From: Bacillus paramycoides
GTDB lineage: Bacteria; Bacillota; Bacilli; Bacillales; Bacillaceae_G
Assembly (NCBI RefSeq): GCF_001884235.1
Contig: NZ_MAOI01000066.1
Coordinates: 98,516 to 162,515 of the forward strand
Reading direction: 5' to 3'
DNA: 64,000 nucleotides
This document shows, piece after piece, positions 57,169 to 64,000 of this stretch. A program made the position numbers and the translations under genes. A model generated the notes under the pieces. It was not told where the DNA came from and ran no database searches. It saw nothing but the letters and a program-made list of their open reading frames with translations. Every line of letters starts with the position of its first letter. Within the stretch, counting starts at the first letter, position 1.

Positions 57169-60100
57169 TGAAACGAATAGAAGAGAGATTACAACATGAA
57201 ATTTTAATATTAGATGGTGCAATGGGAACGATGATCCAACAAGAAGACTTAACAGCGGAAGATTTTGGAGGAGAAGAATACGAAGGTTGTAATGAATATT
57301 TAGTAAAAACAAGACCCGATGTTATTTTAAAGATTCATAAAGCCTATATTGAAGCTGGTGCAGATATTATTGAAACAAATACGTTTGGTGCAACTAATAT
57401 TGTACTAAGTGATTATGCATTGTCTTATTTAGATGAAGAGTTAAACGAAAGGGCAGCGCTTTTGGCGAAGCAAGCGGTTAAAGAAAGCGGGAAAGAAGTA
57501 TATGTTGCGGGAGCGATGGGACCAACGACGAAAGCGATTAGTGTTACAGGCGGTGTGACTTTTGAAGAGTTAATCGAAGCATATACAAGGCAAGCGAGAG
57601 GATTATTAAGAGGAGAAGTTGATGTATTGCTCGTTGAGACGAGTCAAGATATGCGTAATGTAAAGGCTGCGTATATTGGAATTCAATCGGCGTTTGAAGA
57701 ACTAAACAAAATAGTACCTATTATGATTTCGGGAACAATTGAGCCGATGGGAACGACTTTAGCAGGGCAAACAATCGAAGCTTTTTATTTATCAATAGAG
57801 CATATGAAGCCGTTATCTGTTGGATTAAACTGTGCGACTGGTCCGGAATTTATGAGGGAACATATTCGTTCGCTATCTGATTTATCGGAGTGTTATATTT
57901 CTTGTTATCCAAATGCCGGTCTTCCAGATGAAGATGGGCATTATCATGAATCGCCAGCTTCACTTGCTGAAAAAGTAAAACGTTTTGCTGAGGAAGGCTG
58001 GATTAATATTATTGGTGGTTGTTGTGGCACAACACCCGCACATATAAGTGCAATGAAATCGGCGCTTGCCTCGATTAATCCTCGTGAGCATCATGAACGA
58101 GTTGGACATGGAGTTAGTGGGCTAGAAGCGCTACAATACGATGATTCTATGAGGCCACTATTTGTTGGAGAAAGGACGAACGTAATTGGATCGCGTAAGT
58201 TTAAAAGATTAGTAGCAGAAGGGAAATTTGAAGAGGCTGCTGAAGTGGCAAGAGCACAAGTGAAGAAAAATGCTCATATTATTGATATTTGTATGGCGGA
58301 CCCTGATCGTGACGAAATAGAAGATATGGAAAGATTTTTGGCAGAAGTTACGAAAGTGCTAAAAGTCCCGATTATGATTGATTCGACAGATGAAAATGTT
58401 ATGGCGAAAGCTCTTACTTATATTCAAGGAAAAGGCGTTATTAACTCTATTAATTTAGAAGATGGAGAAGAACGTTTTAAAAAAGTGACACCTCTTCTTC
58501 GGAAATACGGTGCTGCTATAGTTGTAGGGACAATTGATGAAGATGGTATGGCGGTTAGTGCAGAGCGAAAGATAGAGATTGCTAAAAGAAGTTATGAGTT
58601 ACTAACGAAGAAGTATGGTATACGCCCATCTGATATTATTTTTGATGCGCTTGTGTTTCCTGTAGGAACAGGTGATGAAGAATATATAGGTTCAGCGGCA
58701 GCGACTATAGAAGGGATTCGTCTTATTAAAGAAGCGTTACCAGAATGTTTGACTATTTTAGGGGTGAGTAACATATCATTTGGTCTACCGCCGGCCGGCC
58801 GAGAAGTGTTAAATTCGGTCTTTCTATATCATGCAACGAAAGCAGGATTAGATTATGCGATTGTCAATACGGAAAAATTAGAGCGCTATGCGTCAATTCC
58901 GGAGGAAGAAAAACGTCTTGCAGATGCATTATTATTTGAAACGACGAAAGAGACGTTAGAAGAGTTTACAAACTTTTATCGTGTTGCCAAAACGAAAGAT
59001 GTCGTTGTACAAGAAACGCTAACGCTTGATGAACGATTAGCAAACTATATTGTAGAAGGTACGAAGCAAGGACTACAAGAAGATTTAAGTCTCGCGCTTA
59101 CAGAAGGACGAAAACCGCTGGATATTATTAATGGTCCACTTATGACAGGAATGGATGAGGTGGGGCGATTATTTAATAATAATGAGCTTATAGTTGCTGA
59201 AGTATTGCAAAGTGCTGAAAGTATGAAAGCTGCCGTAAGCTATTTAGAGCCACATATGGAATCTAGCGATAGTGCGAAAAAAGGGAAAGTATTATTAGCG
59301 ACCGTTAAAGGGGACGTACATGATATTGGGAAAAACCTTGTTGAAATTATTTTATCAAATAATGGATATGAAATTATTAATTTAGGAATTAATGTTCGTT
59401 CGGATAGAATTGTTCAAGAAGTACAAGAAAAGAAACCTGATATCATTGGTCTTTCCGGTTTATTAGTAAAATCAGCTCAACAAATGGTAACGACTGCCGA
59501 AGATTTAACAGCAGCGAATATTGATATTCCAATTGTTGTCGGTGGTGCAGCGCTAACGAGAAAGTTTACAGATAATCGTATTTCTCCATCATATAAAGGG
59601 CTCGTATGTTATGCGAGTGATGCGATGACTGGCCTTGATATTATTAATCGGTTACAAAAAGAAGAAGAGCGTGAGAAGATGAAGCAAGATAAAAAGGAAC
59701 GCCATCTTCATATTGTGAAACAAGAGGAGAAGAAAGTAGAAATTCCGGCAGTTATTGAACCTTTACCAAAAGCGACGGTTATAGTGCCCGATTCAACAAA
59801 ACGAATTGTATTACGCGATATTCCGGTTTCACATCTTTCCCCATTTTTAAATAGACAAATGTTACTCGGGCACCACCTTGGATTAAAAGGAAACGTAAAA
59901 AAACTCCTGCAAGAAGGAGATAAAAGAGCGCATGAGCTAAATGACTTAATTGATGAATTATTACAAGAAGGACAATCTTGGTTACGTCCGAAAGCGGTAT
60001 ATCAATTTTTCCCGGCGCAAAGTGATGGACAAAATATCGTTATATACGATCCAGAAGATCATACACGTATTATTGAGCGATTCGAATTTCCGAGACAAGG

Positions 60101-60566
60101 AAAAGCTCCATACCGTACTTTAGGTGATTACTTACGCCCGATTGGAGATGAGATGGATTATGTTGCTTTCTTATCTGTCACTGTTGGAGAAGGTGTCCGC
60201 GATGTTGCAGAGGAATGGAAGGCGAAGGGAGATTATCTACGCAGTCATGCGATTCAATCGTTAGCACTCGAATTAGCAGAGGGGCTCGCAGAGAAAACAC
60301 ATATGTTAATTCGAGATCGCTGGGGAATTCCAGATTCACCAGAACTGACGATGGAGGAACGATTCCGTACAAAATATAGAGGTATTCGTGTTTCATTTGG
60401 TTATCCAGCATGCCCAGAACTTGCTGACCAAGAAAAATTATTTCGCTTAATTCACCCAGAGGAAATAGGGATTTCATTAACAGAAGGATTTATGATGGAG
60501 CCGGAAGCGTCTGTAACGGCCATGGTATTTTCTCACCCTGAGGCAAGGTATTTTAGTGTACTATAG
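57168..60566 (+). CDS. metH: Cobalamin-dependent methionine synthase
   Basis: Transfers the methyl group from 5-methyl-THF through cobalamin to homocysteine. 1132 residues in the classical four modules: homocysteine domain (zinc motif GGCCGTTPAHI), pterin domain (GERTNVIGSRKF), B12 domain with DVHDIGK (lower ligand His near 718) and AdoMet reactivation domain (RFRTKYRGIRVSFGYPAC). ATG 57168 overlaps the yitJ stop (TGATG). Needs cobalamin, which this window gives no means to make. Confidence 0.96.
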   Translation: MKRIEERLQHEILILDGAMGTMIQQEDLTAEDFGGEEYEGCNEYLVKTRPDVILKIHKAYIEAGADIIETNTFGATNIVLSDYALSYLDEELNERAALLAKQAVKESGKEVYVAGAMGPTTKAISVTGGVTFEELIEAYTRQARGLLRGEVDVLLVETSQDMRNVKAAYIGIQSAFEELNKIVPIMISGTIEPMGTTLAGQTIEAFYLSIEHMKPLSVGLNCATGPEFMREHIRSLSDLSECYISCYPNAGLPDEDGHYHESPASLAEKVKRFAEEGWINIIGGCCGTTPAHISAMKSALASINPREHHERVGHGVSGLEALQYDDSMRPLFVGERTNVIGSRKFKRLVAEGKFEEAAEVARAQVKKNAHIIDICMADPDRDEIEDMERFLAEVTKVLKVPIMIDSTDENVMAKALTYIQGKGVINSINLEDGEERFKKVTPLLRKYGAAIVVGTIDEDGMAVSAERKIEIAKRSYELLTKKYGIRPSDIIFDALVFPVGTGDEEYIGSAAATIEGIRLIKEALPECLTILGVSNISFGLPPAGREVLNSVFLYHATKAGLDYAIVNTEKLERYASIPEEEKRLADALLFETTKETLEEFTNFYRVAKTKDVVVQETLTLDERLANYIVEGTKQGLQEDLSLALTEGRKPLDIINGPLMTGMDEVGRLFNNNELIVAEVLQSAESMKAAVSYLEPHMESSDSAKKGKVLLATVKGDVHDIGKNLVEIILSNNGYEIINLGINVRSDRIVQEVQEKKPDIIGLSGLLVKSAQQMVTTAEDLTAANIDIPIVVGGAALTRKFTDNRISPSYKGLVCYASDAMTGLDIINRLQKEEEREKMKQDKKERHLHIVKQEEKKVEIPAVIEPLPKATVIVPDSTKRIVLRDIPVSHLSPFLNRQMLLGHHLGLKGNVKKLLQEGDKRAHELNDLIDELLQEGQSWLRPKAVYQFFPAQSDGQNIVIYDPEDHTRIIERFEFPRQGKAPYRTLGDYLRPIGDEMDYVAFLSVTVGEGVRDVAEEWKAKGDYLRSHAIQSLALELAEGLAEKTHMLIRDRWGIPDSPELTMEERFRTKYRGIRVSFGYPACPELADQEKLFRLIHPEEIGISLTEGFMMEPEASVTAMVFSHPEARYFSVL

Positions 60567-60584
60567 TGTAGAAGGGGGAGACGT

Positions 60585-61643
60585 ATGAAAAAAATAGTCT
60601 TTACAGGTGGCGGTTCGGCAGGACATGTAACACCTAATTTAGCAATTATTCCACATTTACAGGAAAAAAACTGGGACATTTCTTACATCGGTTCTCATCA
60701 AGGAATTGAAAAAACGATTATAGAAAAGGAAGGAATTCCGTACTATAGTATTGCAAGTGGGAAGCTACGTCGTTATTTTGATTTGAAAAACATAAAAGAT
60801 CCTTTCCTTGTGATGAAGGGTGTTATGGATGCGTATATAAGGATTCGTAAACTAAAACCGGATGTTATTTTTTCAAAAGGTGGTTTCGTATCTGTACCAG
60901 TCGTAATTGGCGGATGGTTAAATAGGGTGCCAGTTTTGTTACATGAGTCTGATATGACACCTGGACTAGCAAATAAAATTGCGCTCCGTTTTGCCTCAAA
61001 AATATTTGTTACATTTGAAGAAGCTGCGAAGCACTTACCGAAAGAGAAAGTAATATATACAGGATCGCCCGTGCGTGAAGAAGTACTAAGAGGAAATCGT
61101 GAAAAAGGTTTAGAGTCTCTAGGGTTTTCCCGTAAGAAATCAGTTATTACTGTTATGGGAGGAAGTTTAGGAGCAAAGAAAATTAATGAAACTGTTCGAT
61201 TGGCACTTCCAGATCTTCTGAAAAATTATCAAATTGTTCATCTTTGCGGAAAAGGAAATCTTGATGAATCATTACAAAATAAAGAAGGATATAGACAATT
61301 TGAATATGTACATGGAGAGTTACCAGACATATTAGCAGCAACAGATTTTGTTATTTCACGTGCAGGATCCAATGCGATTTTTGAATTTTTAACATTGCAA
61401 AAGCCGATGCTTTTAATTCCGTTATCGAAATCTTCAAGTCGCGGAGATCAAATTTTAAATGCAGAATCCTTTGAAAGACAAGGGTATGCATCGGTATTAT
61501 ATGAAGAGGATGTAACGGTGGACTCGCTTATAAAGCATGTAGAAGAGTTATATCATAATAATGAAACGTATAAAGAAGCGTTAAAAAAATATAATGGAAA
61601 AGAAGCGATAAAGACCATTATTAAACATATCTCGGAGGCATGA
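60585..61643 (+). CDS. murG: MurG-type N-acetylglucosaminyltransferase (paralogue)
   Basis: Transfers GlcNAc to lipid I to form lipid II at the cytoplasmic membrane face. 352 residues. GT-B fold motifs: [14 protein letters not shown] at the N-terminus, [26 protein letters not shown] and the donor-site [11 protein letters not shown]. It lies outside the dcw cell-division cluster, 18 bases after metH, so it is likely a second murG copy of the kind seen in the B. cereus group. AGAAGGGGGAG precedes the ATG. Confidence 0.9.
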   Translation: MKKIVFTGGGSAGHVTPNLAIIPHLQEKNWDISYIGSHQGIEKTIIEKEGIPYYSIASGKLRRYFDLKNIKDPFLVMKGVMDAYIRIRKLKPDVIFSKGGFVSVPVVIGGWLNRVPVLLHESDMTPGLANKIALRFASKIFVTFEEAAKHLPKEKVIYTGSPVREEVLRGNREKGLESLGFSRKKSVITVMGGSLGAKKINETVRLALPDLLKNYQIVHLCGKGNLDESLQNKEGYRQFEYVHGELPDILAATDFVISRAGSNAIFEFLTLQKPMLLIPLSKSSSRGDQILNAESFERQGYASVLYEEDVTVDSLIKHVEELYHNNETYKEALKKYNGKEAIKTIIKHISEA

Positions 61644-61664
61644 TTTTTAAATCATGCCTTTTTC
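61636..61664 (+). terminator. Terminator after murG
   Basis: AGGCATGATT and AATCATGCCT with a tiny loop, then T's; overlaps the stop codon. Confidence 0.9.
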
Positions 61665-61777
61665 AATAGAATGAAAGGTTCGAAGAATTGATATATTTAT
61701 GTTACAATAACAGATGGTTAATAGGGAAATTCCAATTGATTAAGCGTGAAAATACGAATGGATTAGGAGTGACTGTG

Positions 61778-61999
61778 TTGGAGCTAAGTCTCTATGAAAA
61801 TACTGCACTTATTATATGCTTTGTGTTGTACGTTGGTAGTGTTATTGTTTATATTTCACGGAAATTTTCACAAGAACGAGAGCTTGAGAAATCAGAAATA
61901 ACAGCTGAACTAGAAATGTTAGCTGATGAAAGTTATAAAAAACAAAAAATAAAAGAAGACCATGAGGCACCCCATCATTTAAACACAAATAAGTTCTAA
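61778..61999 (+). CDS. Small single-pass membrane protein, unknown
   Basis: About 73 residues: one transmembrane helix (about 9-29, TALIICFVLYVGSVIVYI) followed by a charged, coiled-coil-like cytoplasmic tail (SQERELEKSEITAELEML) and a His/Asn end. The start is not certain: TTG 61778 (AGGAG eight bases upstream) or GTG 61775 fit best. An open frame from 61688 adds a basic extension without a ribosome site. No family recognised. Confidence 0.55.
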   Translation: MELSLYENTALIICFVLYVGSVIVYISRKFSQERELEKSEITAELEMLADESYKKQKIKEDHEAPHHLNTNKF

Positions 62000-62079
62000 A
62001 GATGGGGCTTTCTTTTGAAAAAAATCCCATTAACGCTAAAGAAGGAGTTTCCCCATACATAATTAAGGAGTGTATATAA

Positions 62080-62454
62080 ATGAATTTTTATATCGCCTCA
62101 GGATTTCAAAATAAACATCTTGTACGCTCTATAGCGAATGAACTGAAAAATTCAGGATGGCACCATACATATGATTGGACCCAAAATGAAAGAGCAGTTA
62201 ATCAAGAACAATTAAGAGAAATTGGTCAGGCAGAGAAGAATGCTATAAAAGAAGCCGATGTCTTTTTACTTATATTAGATGGCGGAAATGGAAGTCATAC
62301 AGAGTTTGGAATGGCGATTGCGCTAGAGAAAAAGGTATATATTTATCATGAAGGAAACCCGCTGCAAACAACGTTTTACCATTTGCCAGAGGTAAGTATT
62401 TTTGAAGGTGATGCAGAATTGTTTGCATCTCATGTTATAAATAAAGTGAAATAA
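62080..62454 (+). CDS. Nucleoside 2-deoxyribosyltransferase-like protein
   Basis: 124 residues. The pattern FYIASGF at the N-terminus, a middle segment ending AIKEADVFLLILDGG, and SHTEFGMAIALEKKVYIY (putative catalytic Glu75) match the nucleoside deoxyribosyltransferase / Rcl-like fold. Such enzymes cut or swap bases on 2'-deoxynucleosides or hydrolyse their 5'-phosphates. Activity here is inferred from motif only. AAGGAG precedes the ATG by about 10 bases. Confidence 0.65.
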   Translation: MNFYIASGFQNKHLVRSIANELKNSGWHHTYDWTQNERAVNQEQLREIGQAEKNAIKEADVFLLILDGGNGSHTEFGMAIALEKKVYIYHEGNPLQTTFYHLPEVSIFEGDAELFASHVINKVK

Positions 62455-62533
62455 TAGTAACTACCTAAAAGATTATAAAGGTAATCTTTTGGGTACAGTG
62501 ATGATAAGTAAAGTATATAAAGGAGTTATAAAT

Positions 62534-63022
62534 ATGAAATTAGAAAATGGATGGGAAACGAGTTTTTTAGAAGTTGTACAAAAAAGTGAATTCAAGAAAG
62601 ATGCACTTCTTAGTCAATTGCTTAGTGAGGATAGCGAAGAAGTAGAAGAGCTTGTTGACGATTACGGCTACGAAGAGATTATTGAACGCGAACATGATGA
62701 TGAGTTAGCTGAAATTTTAGGAGAAGAACTTTTCAGTGAGATGGAACGACACGTATTCTTATCTTCAAAGCCAGAAGAAAAACTTATTTCATTCGTCAAT
62801 GGATTAGGTTTTCATGTGTTAGATTGGATCGTTCTTCTTGAAACAGAATTTGGCATTGATAGTGCAAACTTTACGTCGGATGCTGTGAAAATGTTAGAAA
62901 AACGTTTTAGACAGTTCCCATACATAGAAGATAAAACGATTTTTGATATGACGTTTGGAGAAGCAATGGATGTATTACAATCCGTTACAGGATTACAACT
63001 AAAAGAAAAGATGAACATATAA
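62534..63022 (+). CDS. Conserved-looking acidic protein, unknown
   Basis: 162 residues, strongly acidic (clusters SEDSEEVEELVDDYGYEE and EREHDDELAEILGEE), predicted mostly helical, no membrane segment or signal. AAAGGAG lies eight bases before ATG 62534; a longer frame from 62489 lacks a site. I do not recognise a family. It lies in line with the small membrane protein and the deoxyribosyltransferase-like gene but has its own terminator. Confidence 0.75.
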   Translation: MKLENGWETSFLEVVQKSEFKKDALLSQLLSEDSEEVEELVDDYGYEEIIEREHDDELAEILGEELFSEMERHVFLSSKPEEKLISFVNGLGFHVLDWIVLLETEFGIDSANFTSDAVKMLEKRFRQFPYIEDKTIFDMTFGEAMDVLQSVTGLQLKEKMNI

Positions 63023-63024
63023 TG

Positions 63025-63059
63025 AAAAAAGAACGTGAGGATATCACGTTCTTTTTTTT
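63025..63059. terminator. Bidirectional terminator
   Basis: GAACGTGA (63031-63038) and TCACGTTC (63044-63051) flanked by A and T runs between convergent genes. Confidence 0.9.
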
Positions 63060-63369
63060 ACATAATAATAATTTTATCATCTAGCTTTGTTTGTCCAGTA
63101 AGAAGAGCATTTAAATACTCTACTTTTCGTATGCAAGTTTGTATATGTCTTTCGACCTCTTGTAACTCTGCTTGGTGATGTGTCTCAATTGGGTGAATTT
63201 GTACGTTGAATTTTTCAAATTGACTACTATATGTTATTTCTGCATAGCCGCTCATAATATCGGTTTCGTTATGAAATAAAAATTTCTTTGTTTCTTCACA
63301 GAATGATACATCCTGAAAGCCATATACTTTTAATGCTTCAATTACTTTTTTAATCATGTTTGTATTCAT
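63058..63369 (-). CDS. Hypothetical protein
   Basis: 103 residues on the minus strand. The N-terminus is helical (MIKKVIEALKVYGF), the middle beta-like, and the C-terminal helix runs about 65-90 (AELQEVERHIQTCIRKVEYL). Two to three cysteines, no motif. AGAGGGTT lies eight bases before the ATG at 63369. No family recognised; convergent with the preceding gene. Confidence 0.7.
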   Translation of the reverse strand: MNTNMIKKVIEALKVYGFQDVSFCEETKKFLFHNETDIMSGYAEITYSSQFEKFNVQIHPIETHHQAELQEVERHIQTCIRKVEYLNALLTGQTKLDDKIIIM

Positions 63370-63424
63370 TTTTTAACCCTCTTTACGAAGTTCTACTTAT
63401 ATATTATAACATAAAAAATTACAT

Positions 63425-63438
63425 AGAAAGCGCTTCCA
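63425..63438. promoter_or_regulatory. Candidate cre site (CcpA)
   Basis: AGAAAGCGCTTCCA matches the catabolite-responsive-element pattern except for the first base. It lies between the divergent genes at 63369 and 63622, about 55 bases before the first. Confidence 0.45.
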
Positions 63439-63621
63439 AGTGTGTTTTATTATAAACTTTACGTTTCAATCATAAAAATGAAACAAAGAAAAAATAATTG
63501 TAAAGAAGGAAGGACTCTTTTATTGTTTCGTCATATATATAGAGAAATAGTGCAATGAAAGGAAATTTTCTGAATTTGAGTTCGTATTTCCAATTTGAGC
63601 GCAATAAAAGAGGTGAGAATC

Positions 63622-63837
63622 TTGAACTTTGATATTGTAGGACAAAAAGCATATATAAAAGATGGCCCGCATCGGAACCGAATTGGAATTGTAAAGAAAA
63701 AGGAAAAACAATTAGAGACATATTTTGTAATTGTAATTGGTGATCAAAGTATTGATGTAGAGCTAAAGGATATTGTTTTAGTTGGAGTAGATGTGCGGCA
63801 ATTTCATGAATGGTGCGAGCAAAATGGTTATTTGTAA
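63622..63837 (+). CDS. Small KOW/SH3-like hypothetical protein
   Basis: 71 residues with a beta-rich core (VGQKAYIKDGPHRNRIGIVK and YFVIVIGDQSIDVELKDIVLV) that recalls KOW or SH3-like barrels; this is a weak structural guess. The start is probably TTG 63622 with GAGGTGA five bases before; an ATG is not available in frame at this site. Function unknown. Confidence 0.65.
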   Translation: MNFDIVGQKAYIKDGPHRNRIGIVKKKEKQLETYFVIVIGDQSIDVELKDIVLVGVDVRQFHEWCEQNGYL

Positions 63838-63924
63838 AAGGGACGGGCTGTGAGAAAATAAAAGATGTTGGTAGAGCTTTATTGATAGTATTTGAGACGA
63901 TATGTTATGCCTTATGTTTGAAAG

Positions 63925-64000
63925 ATAAAGTGAAACTTTAATCAGTGGGGGTTTTGTTCATCCCCCACTGATTATTAGTTGAACCAATCGGGCGTTTACG
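63925..64000 (-). repeat. Dispersed stem-loop repeat, copy F (bcr-like), inverted and cut by window end
   Basis: Starts ATAAAGTGAAACTTTAATCA, then a perfect stem TAATCAGTGGGGG with CCCCCACTGATTA, then AGTTGAACCAATCGGGCG. Reverse complement of copy E. The remainder lies outside the window. Confidence 0.85.

Overview
This is a chromosomal window from a low-GC Gram-positive spore-former, almost certainly a member of the Bacillus cereus group. The gene order from dnaK to about 49.6 kb follows the Bacillus subtilis dnaK-yqe-yqf-yqg region closely. B. cereus-group marks are the vrrA-type Q/P-rich protein with its 12-bp repeat, seven copies of a dispersed stem-loop repeat (bcr-like) flanked by TTTAT, metH beside yitJ, and a murG paralogue outside the cell-wall cluster. 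No phage, insertion sequence, CRISPR array or rRNA operon is visible.

Layout. 0-6 kb: end of the heat-shock operon (dnaK C-terminus, dnaJ, prmA, rsmE, mtaB). 6-16.9 kb: rpsU-yqeY, the sporulation pair yqfC/yqfD split by a repeat, phoH-pgpH-ybeY-dgkA-cdd-era, yqzL-recO, and the ccpN-ppsR regulator pair. 17.3-20.7 kb: a broken yaiI/yqxD gene, then dnaG-sigA. 21-28 kb: cccA, trmK-yqfO, ispH, vrrA/yqfQ, cshB, nfo, yqfT. 28-36.5 kb: a YitT-family gene, the zinc locus znuC-znuB-zur, ispG, a LysM-like protein, a DUF1189 protein, a lone CAT-anticodon tRNA, sodA and an MFS transporter. 36.6-43.6 kb: pbpA and the phosphate locus pstSCAB plus phoU. 44-50.7 kb: a large nucleotidyltransferase fused to a degenerate phosphomannomutase domain, rpmG, 5-formyl-THF cyclo-ligase, yqgQ-glcK, a DUF2759 protein, a metallo-beta-lactamase-fold hydrolase and a MidA-like methyltransferase. 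50.9-64 kb, less colinear with B. subtilis: an ArsR regulator, an isochorismatase-like hydrolase, a methionine cluster (metIC diverging from yitJ-metH, each under its own SAM riboswitch), murG, and small genes of unknown role.

How the genes work together. The methionine cluster covers O-acylhomoserine to cystathionine (metI), homocysteine (metC), 5-methyl-THF supply (yitJ) and cobalamin-dependent methylation (metH), with SAM feedback on both arms. The zinc locus carries a Zur-box-like palindrome directly after its promoter. The phosphate locus carries a four-repeat Pho box. dnaG-sigA is the macromolecular-synthesis core, and era-recO-ybeY-pgpH join ribosome, repair and c-di-AMP functions.

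I found no convincing new multi-gene system. The best leads are the pseudoenzyme-like fusion at 43979-46333, the double-lesion yaiI pseudogene, the reuse of the dispersed repeat as terminator or operon spacer, and a small uncharacterised cluster at 61.8-63.8 kb.
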